Positions 45,060 through 56,712 of a DNA stretch of 64,000 nt are shown piece by piece. The stretch's first letter is position 1, and each line of letters opens with the position of its first letter. The notes under the pieces are model-generated. The model saw nothing but the letters and a program-made list of their open reading frames with translations, was not told the origin of the DNA and did no database searches. The translations under genes were made by a program, and so were the position numbers. Source of the DNA: Muricea muricata (Eukaryota; Cnidaria; Anthozoa; Malacalcyonacea; Plexauridae); contig OY979723.1 of NCBI GenBank assembly GCA_963855995.1, positions 4,118,501 to 4,182,500 on the forward strand. Reading direction: 5' to 3'.

Positions 45060-46230
45060 CGTTTTAATAGACTTTAGGGATTCTAAAAAGTACAGCTTAA
45101 TCTAGAGCATATGGCAATAGTTTTTTTTCGCAAAACATTTTTTTACTTAAGGTGGCTTGTTTTAAAAAAATATTTTTTAAAGTCTGCGCACAAGTTACAG
45201 ACATTTTGGTACAAGCGCAATTAATTAACTTGTGGGAATTCAAAAATCACTTCAGAATGTAAAATCAATCATGTGCAACAAATTGTTCAAAATTTCAGAA
45301 TTGGCAGAAAGTCTAATGGCAGAAAGTCTAATTTTTAGAGTACATGTGCTTGAATTCGCGCGAATCAAATTGTTTAAAGTGCTTATAAACCCAAAATGGG
45401 TTTTTGATGACTCAAATAGAGTTAAAAAAGTTAGTAAGTCATAATTTAGTTTTTTTGTTGAGCGTTTAGTCGTGGAGATAACTGCAGTCAAACGTGCTAG
45501 TTTGGCCACATCTGGAAAAAAAGTGCGCATCCAAATTTTACGCTTAGAGGCTTGTGTCCCAGGAACCAATTTTCACAGTCACTAGTCGCGTTCTATTGCG
45601 AATGCATGTGTCACCGGAGTTTTTTGTGGAAAAGTGTTTTGAAAAAGTTTTTTACTCAAAAATAGCTGATCTTTGAGCTTCGAGACTAAAATTACTATGT
45701 AATTGTATATCAAGTCTACATAAACATGTTCCTGGGATCCAGTCTCCCACAGACGCGCACTTTTTCAACGAGCTGGCTTCTTTTAGCCCGGTTATCTCTG
45801 TAACTAAACGCTTTATGAAAAAACTAAATTATAACGTACTAACTACCTTTTTTTGCTCTATCTGAATACCCAATAACCCATTTTAAGCTTATATAGCACT
45901 TATAAGCACTTTGCTGGTGTGTTACTCCACTCTCTTGTTTTATTAAGTTAAAATTGCTTTCCATCTTCAGCTAATCCATCTTTGTGAGCAAGGCATTTTA
46001 AAAGTAGTTTTTTATTATAAGCCACTGAAGCTAGGGCTAGTTTTGGAAGAAAAATGCTCGGATGTCCCTGATAGACTAAACAACACAGAGTTACAATGTT
46101 TCATTAGAACATTGAACTCCCTCCGCATTAGTAGAATTTCTCCAATTGTAAACTTTTTGATTCACCTTGTGTAAAGTAGTATATATCTATAGGTATCTGC
46201 GAATGCAGATATACTGTTGTCGCCTGTGAA
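45060..46230. other. Non-coding part of unit B
   Basis: 45060-45380 and 45900-46020 match 14025-14480. The stretch 45380-45900 is an internal inverted repeat: CTTATAAACCCAAAATGGGT pairs with ACCCATTTTAAGCTTATA, and AGTTAAAAAAGTTAGTA and GTTGAGCGTTTAGT also have partners. No gene supported. Confidence 0.5.
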
Positions 46231-46238
46231 TTATAAGC

Positions 46239-46352
46239 CATTAGCTGTATGCGTAGCTGTTAGCTATGGCTAATCAGAGCTGTTAGCTTGTAGCCAATCA
46301 GAGCTTTTAGCATGTTGCTAATTAGAGCTGTTAGTTTGTATCCAATTAGAGC
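46239..46352 (+). repeat. Tandem repeat, about 28-31 bp, four units
   Basis: Units of the type GAGCTGTTAGCTTGTAGCCAATCA are repeated with small changes. Confidence 0.75.
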
Positions 46353-47402
46353 TTACGACCGTCTAATAGATCCGATCATGTGCGTCAAGGACGTCAAATT
46401 TAAAATTTCCTACATGGCGACTGTTTTGAAGACTGAACTTCCCATTCGACGTTCAGAACATCGAATTAACAAGCACTAAAGAAGCGAATTATTACAAAAT
46501 CATTGTTCGCTTTGTTAATCAGTATAAGTTGATTCCTGGTTTTGTTGTTACGCATACTGTGAGGATTTAACGATTTAATAAGCAGTAATTGACATTTCTT
46601 TGTACTCCATGTTAGATGAAATTTCCTCGTTTAAAATCTTGCTTTCGGGCTTTGTAAATGCGCCAGCGAACACAATTTCGTTTTCCAAATAGCAACGAAA
46701 CAAATAATAAATCGCATTCACAATATTATCCAAGAAAATCACAATTTAGGCTCAAAAATCGAAAATATTTTATTTATTTCAGTTTCACGCTTCCACTTGT
46801 CAAAACCACATTTTGTCCTTCCGCAATTTTACTGTAATTTTCTTTAAAATTTCCAGCTAGCCAAGCTGCTAGAAAATATGGTAAAAAAATCGTAGTTTTG
46901 AACTGGCGGAAGCTGTCCACCAGAAGAAACGTTGCTATCTGGTACTAAAAGTGAAATTATAAATAAGGATTTGTGGATTACGCGTACAATATCTATAAAC
47001 AGTAAGTGATAAACCATGCATTTTCCATAAGAATAAATCGCATGTAAACCTATATATCTCTTATTTCCTCTTTTTCATTTCAGTTGCGCAAAAATTTTGT
47101 AAAAATGTACAAAATATAAGACTCATTAGCGCTGGTTGAAATCAACACTCTGGCAATATGAAGCTAGAAAGTTGAGAACACCTAATGTCAATAATTTCCA
47201 AACGTCCAAGAACAAAAGACTAACAGTTCTCGTGCTCAAGTAGTTTCCCTATAGATACTATTTACTTGAATAGACCCCCCTAAAATTTCTTTTCACTTTT
47301 GGATATGAAATACTAACTTGGCCCAGAAATGTTTTTGCTATGTTCCATTTTTTCCAGACTATGCTGCAATATTTTTTTTCAAGGCAATCCTGTCACTTTC
47401 AG

Positions 47403-48238
47403 ACAGTAACTAGGAATACATGCATCCAGCAACCCCTCGCCACTAAGAGCATGCAACTATATTTTCGGAATTACATGAAGTACTGAGATAGGTTGTTGTC
47501 ATAGCAACACGGCAATTGTTAATCTTTCTGTGTATTTTTTTCAAAATGACAAAATATCAGTTTTTAATCCTTGTTTTATTGACAATTTTTTTAAATGGCA
47601 CAACATTTGTCATCAGCATGTTATTACGCCTAATGTAAGCTTAAATTTGGTATAAAATACAACCTATCAATTACATTAGTAATAAGAAGACAGTCTTGCA
47701 TTTACAAAACATAAACTTACTCTGGAATTTAAACAGTGAATAGACTGGATAAGTACGGCTACGCCGGCCTTTATAAAGCATTAAAACACAAGTATAAATA
47801 CGCATTATCAACAAACTTGCCTTGTGTTTCACGCCATAGTCAATTCTTGGCGCTTCTCTGTATTTTCCCCGAATTAATCTCTCTTCAAGAGTCTTGTGGC
47901 AGTCGTTTTCGTCTTATTTCTCGCCTTTTTGGATGCTTTAAGTGTTTGCTACTCCTGATAGTCCGCCATATTCCTGAGATCAGAAATGACCACCCTTCGT
48001 TGGTTGTGGAAGTTGCCAAATCTTTTTGCAAAAATACGGAATATTGTAGTGCAATATAGTCCGCCATATTCTTGAGATCAGTGATGACCACCCATTCCCA
48101 CTCACCGCCACCCTTGAACCACGCGCCCGCGATATTTGATGAACTTCAGACTTCGCTATGCTTTCCTTTTCCCGGGTGTAAATAGCCGTGCGGAATTAGT
48201 ACCCTCGCACGGCGCTTCGCGCCGTTGGCTCGGGGATT
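47403..48238. repeat. Repeat family G, copy 2, inserted in unit B
   Basis: Collinear with 12531-13577. Unit A is uninterrupted at the corresponding point (about 24771), so this copy arrived after the duplication or was lost cleanly from A. I see no clean target duplication. Confidence 0.8.
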
Positions 48239-48525
48239 ATATTCTATATACATGCAATTATATTCAGTGTACTTGTTAAGCTTTGTGGAAACGTACAAGT
48301 GTCGTAACGTACAAGAAACTTTATTCAATAAATTATATTCAATAAATTAATTTCATGTATCTATTTAATGAAGTATTTATTTTACACGCAAAGAATCCAT
48401 TAATTAATTGGTTAGTACAGTAGCAATCGAATGAGAAGTCTATAAAAATATTGCTGAACGTGAAAACAGGCTAGATTCCCTAAACGAAAAGGGACTATGT
48501 ATATATTATTGAAATCAATAATTTG

Positions 48526-49250
48526 CTGCACCCCACTTTTTTAGCAGGCCGCAGGAAACTTGATTACAATTTGTTGTAGCGCCGGGTGTGAAAGTTTGCC
48601 GTTTTAAAACATTTTAGATGTGATGTTTTGCACGGAGAACCCCATTGTTGTTTGAATATTTAGAACAGGCGTTAAAATGTGAGGCTTGTTGATATAATGT
48701 GTTTGTTTCAGATACAATTTCCAAACGAAATCCCTGTCGAGGGTTTTACACATGAGCCCAGTCTTAACTCCCAACATCGAAAAGAGTCCAGGAAAAGAAT
48801 CAAAAACGGGACGAGCTTAAAGAACTACAAAGGTACTACCAATCTACTAAAGCACAATTATTACTACTGTGATAATATTGAAGTTGAGATTGAGGAAGAA
48901 AATTTATTACAGAACGAATTGCACGAATCCGAATTCTTTATCTCTTTTGGTATTTGGCTCCATAGTTTCTGTTTCTCTCACATAATAAAATACTTGAAGT
49001 CATATATCAATGTCCTTGGTATATAACTTTTTTCGTCAAAAATTTAGTCTGAATAAAAAAGGGCTGTCCGCTAGCTTATACTTCGGCTGTCCGCCAGCGA
49101 TATTAATATATTTCTATCTCGCAAATCTCGGCCTCAGTGTTTTCACTCTCCAACTCAACTTCAGACATTACTCTCCAACTTAATGTGAAACAGAGAAACT
49201 AAAGCACGTTTACTAACACAAACAAGAATGACATACTTTTTTTGTCTTTA
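48526..49250. mobile_element. Insertion in unit B containing an exon-like segment
   Basis: Unit A reads GAAATCAGTAGACCTACTTC without this 725-base stretch. I found no terminal repeats, so it could equally be sequence lost from A. Confidence 0.5.
48712..48832 (+). CDS. Exon-like ORF in the 48.5 kb insertion
   Basis: A strong acceptor (GTGTTTGTTTCAG) precedes a frame reading IQFPNEIPVEGFTHEPSLN, then SQHRKESRKRIKNGTSLKN, and a possible donor (AAG/GTACTA) at 48833. Without that donor the frame stays open to 49026 with an acidic stretch (IEVEIEEENLLQNELHESE) and a hydrophobic tail. No family recognised. Confidence 0.35.
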
Positions 49251-49919
49251 CGTACTTCAACATAAGCCATACAAACAATCGTTTGTGAATATATTAATTA
49301 AATGTGTTAGGTACACAAAGTAAATAATTAGTTTTGCTTTGCCTATAAAGGCTTAGGGGTAGTTTATGTGAATCTGGATTGAGTTTCAATGACGGATGAG
49401 ACTTCAAATTCAATTCTTGTTTACTTGAAAGATTGAATTTGGGTTGAGGCATTGTGGTGAATAAACTCGTTACAGACTTCATGTACCTAACGGCTCTATT
49501 ATTTTTTTAACGATTTTAGCACTTATACATTTAAGAACGTGAATTAATTAAAATGATAAACGATAATTTTCATTCCGGATCTGGTGTTCAAACTGAAATG
49601 AAAAATGGAATAAGCCCAAATTTTCAAGAAAACATCCCCCTAACTGATTTAACCATCCCAGTTCATTAGAATGCTGTTGTGCGCGGGAAATGTGCGAAGA
49701 ACAGATTTTATTTCATCTTTAAAAAAAAGTAATAGTTATATAGACTACTAGTGCTAGTTATATACTGTCAAATCATATTTTTAACGAATTTAATCATAAT
49801 TAACGAATATTTTTTTTATAATTCATCGTCGTTCGTTTAAGCACGTGCACTACACATGGTCTTCTGATTGTATCACTTATCATGAAAAGAAACCATGTAT
49901 CATAATGTGAAGAAAACCT

Positions 49920-52900
49920 TTTACGGTTTGCGATCACAAATACTTGTAGAAGTTCCAAAGATTTTCCATTGACTAAAAGTGCCTGTACCCGTGTACAAAA
50001 GAACATGAGGCTTGTCTTCATTACCGTAGTTCATGTTGAGATTAGAACCACTGACGTGAACCAGATCTTGACTACATTCCCAAAGTTGGCTGGGGGAGAG
50101 ATAGTTACAAGCAAATACACGTAGTCGAGTCAATTTCTTAACATCGCCATTCACTTCTAAACATGTGCCTGATTTCACGTTTCTCAGCTGTTTTTTGTTT
50201 GTCCATACCCAACGCTGATTCACGTCGTTGATATCACAAGATTTCGCTATGACGTCATTAACGTTAACTGACACACATATGTCATGAGGAAGATTGTATA
50301 TTTGAAATTCTAAGGAAAAGTTTGATATATTTCGCATCAAGTATTGGCAGTTGTTTATATAAAAATTAAAATAGTGTCTTTAATTTTGGTCCATTTTTGA
50401 CACAAACACTCAGCAAAGTACTCCCAGCAAAGAGCCAATAATTTTTAGCATTAATCATTAGAAATGAAACATTGTTTTTATCCGCTCAAATTTTACAAAA
50501 TACATTAGCATTAATAAAAGATGGTCAGACAGTAACCTTTCCATGCAATATTTTATTTGAATCATTTTGCAATTTTCAGACATTTAACTGAAAAGCACGA
50601 AAGACGAAACATGTTCTTATTGTCAAAAAACTTGTTCTTAGTTAGGATTAGAATAAACATTTTCCCACCCACACACCACTTGTCCCAAGAGATTACACTA
50701 TCACTGATGGTGAACACTATCAAAGAAGAACACTGATATTGGAGATCACAGACGTACTGATAGCACATATTATAGATAAAGAGATAACCTTCATGTTAGA
50801 GCATGAATAGTTGTTATTTATCAATTTATTGTAAAAAAAATATAAATAAATATTAATGGTTTGGGGTTGAAGTGCTCCCAAAGGTCACCTTCATGCCCAT
50901 AGACTCATTCATTGTAAAGATAATTAGTCGAGTTATAGGAACTGGCCAAGGGACCCTTACCCCTTGGTTCAGGTCAATACCGTCAGAAGGGGTCGCTACC
51001 CTTCTGGCATGTGCTCTGGGGACCCTTACCCCCAGAGCAGCTCTGGGGACCCTTACCCCCAGAGCAGCTCTGGGGACCCTTACCCCCAGAGCAGCCCTAG
51101 GGACCATTACCCCTAGGGTTTTCAGAGCGGGCCTTATATATACCCCGCAGGATGAAATATAAGGCCATAAAGAGTCTATTGGGTTAAATATACTTATGAT
51201 ATGACACTTATTGTAACAGAAGTACTTCACCCCCATAACCCATTCTCCCACACAAAACAAGCTGTCTGTGTCTACTCTTATTCCTTAGCCGGTCAAAAGA
51301 GCAATTGTTCCATTAAAGAATATTTAGGTTTTCCTTTGCAGTTTTACCGTAAATTTCTGACAGTTTCTAATAAATTGCAGTTTCGTAAATTATTGTAGAA
51401 CTATCGACCCTGAAAGTAATTAAACTAAATAAACTTGCTGATTGGCTTACCGGTTGAAGTGTGACTATCAATCTCTAACTGGTTCATCTTTTGACTCACC
51501 TAAACAAAGTTGGAAACATGTAGTCTATCTTGATTACTGCAAACTACACTGCGACTCACGATATTACTTGTATGAGATATTTATGCCGTACGTGTTCAAA
51601 ATGAGCATTGCTATTCATTAATACTTACAAACATCAAAACAAAGTTGTGAGAAGATCTTTACCATGTTGATATTTGATGTTAGTCACATGACTGAAAAAA
51701 TATGGTGTTGTTCCATATTTGAGGCGGACCACGCTATTAGTTTTAAAAATATGATAACACGACAGGACGTCGTTTTTAACTTAATTGAAAGTGGAAACGA
51801 CATTCTTTAACCAAAAACAGCATAGGTAACAACAAGAGAATGTTTTAGCTAGAAAATAAACGAACTTGGTGTCATAGTTGAAGGATTTTTCAAAGATTAC
51901 GCGGAACGGTGGAAAAGAGGGATTCTGGATTTCTAAAATGGATAAGAATGGGAGGTATTAGGCGTTTGAAGGAGAACTGTTCGTAAATTATCATGATCAA
52001 CGTCTATCAACACTTCGGGAAAGTTTGCTTTGCCATATATCTTCAAAACTAGCAATGATGGATTCCTGGTAAGCAATAATAATTCTAAAAGTACCTCCAC
52101 TGGTGTCGTGGAATAAACGTTTGGCACTGGATTGAGGCAAAAAAATGCTTGAGAGCACAACAAGTCGAGACCGACAAGACAGACAAGTCGAGATCAACAT
52201 GATAATTCCCTAATGCTGGAAAAGGAACTTTTGATGAAAGGTTTTAGGTACCTGCCAAAGAAGTGGTAGAACGATCATTTAGATCCGTATTATTAGCAAC
52301 CAACATGTCTTCATATGTGCCTAAATGTGCAAAAGAGATCTCTGATCCCTATTTCCGCTGTTACCAGCAGAACTCGTTTACTTTAGAACTTTTTTGTTGA
52401 CTCCTTAGCCTCGCTGGTCACATACCATCATTGAATATAAATAATCTAACCCATGCATGCATTTTCCAAGCTTTATCATGCTGATTTCGTCTGCCCGTCA
52501 AAAGGACAAACTTCTGTTGTGCTCTCAAGCATATTTTTGTCTCAATCCAGTGCCAAACGTTCATTCCACGACGCCAGTGGAGGTACTTTCAGAATTATTA
52601 TTGCTTACCAGGAATCCATCATTGCTAGTTTTGAAGATATATATATGGCAAAGCAAACTTTCTCAAAATGTTGATAGACGTTGATCATGATAATTTACGA
52701 AAAGTTCTCCTTCAAACGCCTAATACCTCCCACTCTTATCCATTTTAGAAATCCAGAATCCCTCTTTTCCACCATTCCACGTAATCTTTGAAAAATCCTT
52801 CAACTATGACACCAAGTTCGTTTATTTTCTAGCTAAAACATTCTCTTGTTGTTACCTATGCTTTTTTTGGTTAAAGAATGTCGTTTCCACTTCCAATTAA

Positions 52901-55628
52901 GTTAAAAACGACGTCTTATCGTGTCATCATATTTTTAAAACTAATAGCGTAGTCCGCCTGAAATATAGAACAGCGCCATATATTTTCAGTCATGTGACTA
53001 ACATCTAATATCAACATCGTAAAGATCTCCTCACAACCTTGTTTTGATGTTCGTAAGTTTTAATGAATGGCAATGCTCATTTTGAATACGTACGGCATAA
53101 ATATCTCATACAAGTAATATCGTGAGTCGCACTGTATGTAAGCCATCGTATCAGTGGCTTGTAACTTTGTTATGAGTCCAGGTGTTGAACGCGATCTCGA
53201 TTATGTTTGGTTATTTCTATATCAAATGTCAAGACTACAGATTGAAAGAGGATCTTAAAATTAGTAAAATGGCACAGTCTGGTGACAAAATGTTCAATGT
53301 AAGGAAAATGTAGCCTTGTGACATTCCCAAATTTTGTATAGTATTGTATTCACTTTGTAGTACGCATGAAAAATGTTACCATTTACATTTGGGCTGAAAC
53401 TACCGCGAAAGGGCAAATTTTTCCGCCCGTATTGCAAATACATAAAATTTGGTAACGTCAAAAAATTAAATTTTCCGTTCCTCATTACCACATTTTGCCA
53501 CCGAACTTTGCAATTCTATTAATTTTAAGATCCTCTTTCTATCTGTTGTCAGAGTTTCGTTCTTCCAGCAGAGTCCGACCTTTAGTCAATTGAGCAAATT
53601 CTCTATTAGTGAAATTTCCATTCAAAACTTTATAACCATGCCAAAATGTGCAATTATGTTCCAAAAATTAATTTAAATAAATTTAAAAAGCCTGGCAACT
53701 GATTCGTGGTTTAGGCAATGTACCAATAAGCACTGACGAACTTTTAAATCCAAGGGCCTCATCAGTGAGCTGCATTAGTTTTGCCATTCCGGTGTGTAAG
53801 ATAAACATACGTATTAACCGTTTCTTATGTTGGAAGCACGCTCGGTTTCAAACTTAATGCTTTTTAAAAGAATTAAAGCTGTTAAATTGACGGCAGCGTG
53901 TTAACCATTACTAAGAATTAAAACTGTTGATTTATAAGATATATAAAATTCATTAAATTAGAAAATTTATTCGAATCCCAAGTTGTTTCACAATTAAACG
54001 TTGAACAACGATTGCAAAGTTGATAGGCAAGATTTAAGATATAAACCTTAGGCATTTGTACCGTGAAATATCAAACATCGCAACAAAAAAATGGCATGTT
54101 GAAAACATGACGTTCGAGTGTCTGAGAAAGTTTATCATTATTTTATTCACATTTTAATAAAATAATCATTTAAGTTACCTAGCATGGGTCGACAAATTTG
54201 TCATGATCAAAGAGCTTTTTATGAAATACTTACCGATATATTAGAAATATCGATAAAAAACTGCCATAAACCTTGGTCATTTTCATTTACCACATCGAAA
54301 TTGCCTGCAGATCTGCTGAGTTGGCAGTTTACTGTTTCACTGTTTGCATCTGATTTGTATTTAAACCCAATACATTCTTTGTGGTTAAGACAGTTCAATG
54401 TACATTCAATTTGAGTAAGAACGGTATGATTGGAAATAATATCGGTCAGTTTCAACGTTACACCTATATGAATAGAAGTATATAAATATATCCTAGTCCT
54501 TAAGCAATATAACTATATTTAGCTTTGGGTCGTCATAGAAATTACAGTAATTGCTTACAAAAGCAACCTAATTGCAAAATGTCAATTTCCGTGATAGGCA
54601 CTTATAGTACGTATTCCATGTAAGGTAAGTGATTGCACAATATGCAAAAGCATATACACGACGCTGAAGAGCATATACACGACGCTGAAGAGCATATACA
54701 TAACGCTCGAAAATAACAACATGGCGCATACAGAGAGAGGCTCGGCCTTACTCGCCCTTCGGGCTCGCGCTTTAGCTAAATTTGGTGAAGTAGATACATA
54801 CAGTCCCAGTGAGGAAGAATAACCCTTTTAAAATTGAGAAAAAATATAAGTATATAAGAAAAAAAAGTATTCGTGTGTTAAGAAGAAAAAAAAAGCATAA
54901 AAGAAAAGCACGTAACCGGGCTCGAATCCGAAACAAACAGGGCTAAAGCGCACGACCTAGACCACTGAGATAATGCAGCGAACCGAAAATTTACCGTTAG
55001 AAACTAAATTTATACTGCTTATGTAACCTATTATATTTGAAACGCCGTGTATATGCTCTTCAGCGTAGTGTATATGCTGTTCAGCGTCGTGTATATGCTC
55101 TTGCATATTAAGTATATATTAGTCCATATATGGAATACGTACGGTAACTACATATGATTTCCGTGTACTCAGTGTAGACTGTTCTCATGGTCAGAGCTGC
55201 AAAACCATTAGGAATTATGAAAATTGGTCGGCAAAATTCGTTCAATCTTACTGTTAAACTCAGAGTGGTAAATTGAATAAAAATAGCCAGTTAAGAAACG
55301 AAACTACCTATAAGGTCATCATCTTGCCACCAAGTCCGTTTTACTTATATTTATTTGGCATGGTCCGATGGGTTGACTTTCAAAGTTGTTTTCAACCATC
55401 AGTTTTTATTGAGGAAAGGCGAGATTTCTTCAAGCTGATCGTGATATATGCGGCTTCGCTAACTATTTAGCATTGAAGTGTGAAAATCATAGAGCCTTTC
55501 AACCTCTTAGACACTTCAGACCTCCTACCTGTTTTATGTTTCTTGAAAAGCTTCTCATTCGCTGATAAAGGTACAACAAACATCAGGAGAACGTCAGACA
55601 ACAACACCAAAATACCAGAAGCTAACAT
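49920..55628 (-). CDS. Secreted PAN/apple plus ricin-type lectin gene, copy B
   Basis: Same design as gene A. Exon 1 (55628-55529) encodes the signal peptide (MLASGILVLL, LLMFVVPLSA, then EKLFKKHK) and ends at CAG/GTAGGA. Exon 2 (54463-54234, 230 bases, one codon longer than in A) encodes the PAN/apple-like module with IECTLNCLNHKECIGF and VNCQLSRSA. The last exon (at least 50309-49920) encodes the ricin-type lectin domain: DICVSVNVND, QRWVW, SGTCLEV, QLWEC, SQWKIFG. All exons are open. Amino acid changes versus A are frequent but mostly keep Cys, Trp and hydrophobic positions, as expected for two selected paralogues. The same phase gap before the last exon implies an unseen exon. Its introns hold three unit-B-specific insertions (50.6, 51.5 and 54.6 kb). 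Confidence 0.65.
50648..51320 (-). mobile_element. Non-autonomous element with internal minisatellite, copy 2 (inverted)
   Basis: Absent from unit A (GTTAGGATTTCTATCTTTAG there). The left part (GAAGTGCTCCCAAAGGTCAC) and right part (CCATAACCCATTCTCCCACA) are the complement of copy 1 at 15605-16130. Confidence 0.75.
51008..51118. repeat. Palindromic minisatellite, 28-bp units
   Basis: Four units of CTCTGGGGACCCTTACCCCC plus AGAGCAG. The CTCTGGGG and CCCCAGAG halves make each unit a hairpin. Both strands stay open through it, which creates spurious ORFs with LGTLTPRAA or LGVRVPRAA repeats. Confidence 0.9.
51547..53134. mobile_element. Fold-back element family F, copy 2, intact, TA-flanked
   Basis: The arms 51547-52163 and 52514-53134 are reverse complements with few differences; the loop is about 350 bases. 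Termini are CACTGCGACTCACGATATTA and its near-complement (CAGTGCGACTCACGATATTA on the minus strand), flanked by TA. Unit A at about 26694 has the uninterrupted site. TA plus a CAGT-like end suggests pogo/Tc1-type mobilisation. Short arm ORFs are not convincing. Confidence 0.9.
53225..53600. repeat. Inverted-repeat element in intron of gene B
   Basis: Counterpart of 27371-27790: AAGAGGATCTTAAAATTA and AATGTAGCCTTGTGAC on the left; TTAATTTTAAGATCCTCTTT and GTCCGACCTTTAGTC on the right. Confidence 0.75.
54594..55156. mobile_element. Element with 9-bp target duplication and tRNA-like core
   Basis: ATTTCCGTG occurs at 54585-54593 and 55157-55165; unit A has a single copy of the site. Near the ends, GTACGTATTCCAT pairs with ATGGAATACGTAC, and repeated GCATATACACGACGCTGAAGA units pair with their complements at 55050-55105. 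A tRNA-like segment lies inside. Nine-base duplication fits Mutator-like or Merlin-like elements. Confidence 0.8.
54908..54978 (-). tRNA. tRNA-like segment with A and B boxes (pseudo-tRNA or SINE head)
   Basis: On the minus strand TATCTCAGTGGTCTAGG resembles a tRNA D-arm/A box, and GGATTCGAGCCC resembles a T-arm/B box (GGTTCGANNCC), about 27 bases apart. CGGTTACGTGC follows. I could not pair a proper acceptor stem or assign an anticodon, so a functional tRNA is unlikely. A pol III promoter remnant is the safer call. Confidence 0.45.
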
Positions 55629-55736
55629 TCTCCTGGTAGCTTTTTCAAGATGTACACTTATAACCTAAAAACAGTAAAAAATGACTTCAGTGCATGCTCA
55701 CAAATTTTTCATATTAAATGTGCCGTTAAGTGTTTA

Positions 55737-56348
55737 TATGTAATATTTAAAACACGTGCAGGAGTGTTTTATCAGATATACAACGCGAGGCGAAGCCGAG
55801 CGTTGTATATCTGATAAAGGGCGAATTGCGAGTGTTTTAAATGACTTCTAAATCGATTTATTTTATACCCATCTTGTCTGTTTGTATATAAAAGAATTTT
55901 CAATATAGATGTTGTATAAGCCGAGAAAATCGAAGTAAAAGATTTGTGAAAATCGACATGTGTTTTATCTCATATATAGACTCTAGTCACGGCTATGATT
56001 TCCTTTGTGTTTTTCTCATGAATTATATGAGGTTTAGAAATATATTTCTAAACCTCATAAATAATTCATGAAAAAACACAAAGGAAATCATAGCCGTGAC
56101 TAGAGTCTATATATGAGATAAAACACATGTCGATTTTCACAAATCTTTTACTTCGATTTTCTCGGCTTATACAACATCTATATTGAAAATTCTTTTATAT
56201 ACAAACAGACAAGATGGGTATAAAATGAATCGATTTAGTAGTCATTTAAAACACTCGCAATTCACCCTTTATCAGATATACAACGCTCGGCTTCGCCTCG
56301 CGTTGTATATCTGATAAAGCACTCCTGCGCGTCTTTTAAATATTACAT
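55737..56348. repeat. Near-perfect 612-bp palindrome
   Basis: The arms 55737-56041 and 56044-56348 are complementary almost base for base, with practically no loop (centre in GGTTTAGAAATATATTTCTA). Each arm holds its own small palindrome (TTTATCAGATATACAACGCG ... CGTTGTATATCTGATAAA). Unit A lacks it. The ends are TATGTAATATTTAAAA. Confidence 0.95.
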
Positions 56349-56424
56349 ACCCTAGAATTACATAAATTATCATTCAATAATAAAACAATTATGTTCTTTC
56401 TTTTCGTTGAATTGTATAATTTGC

Positions 56425-56712
56425 AACTAGTCGCCGAAAGCGGGTGATTACAATTACCTATATTCACCGAGCCGAAGGCGAAGTAAATAAAGGCTTGCAA
56501 TCACCGAGCCGAAGGCGACTAATTTAGTATAAATTTCCAAATCTTTAGAAAATAATAATCAGCAAAACTTATAAAAATTCATTTCAAAATAAAAAAGCAT
56601 AAAGCGAAAAGCTATAAATACTGGTCAGTGGCTACCACATCAGAGGCAGTGATTCTTCGCTTGACCAATCAGAATGTACTGAAATCAATATTCACCTGGA
56701 AATTTACGCTAA
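56425..56712. mobile_element. Short insertion with GAGCCGAAGGCGA repeats
   Basis: Missing from unit A between TTGTATTTGAACTG and TTAGTCAGCTCGG. Contains CACCGAGCCGAAGGCGA twice and its partial complement GTCGCCGAAAGCGGGTGATT, and GACCAATCAGAATG near the right end. Borders approximate. Confidence 0.5.

Noticed and set aside
50853..51260. ORFs with LGVRVPRAA or LGTLTPRAA repeats on both strands
   Set aside because: Produced by the palindromic 28-bp minisatellite, whose unit has no stop in these frames; not a repeat protein.
51933..52200. Minus-strand ORFs in fold-back copy 2 and their mirror at 52453-52684
   Set aside because: The same sequence read in both arms; alternative frames are equally open and no family is visible.
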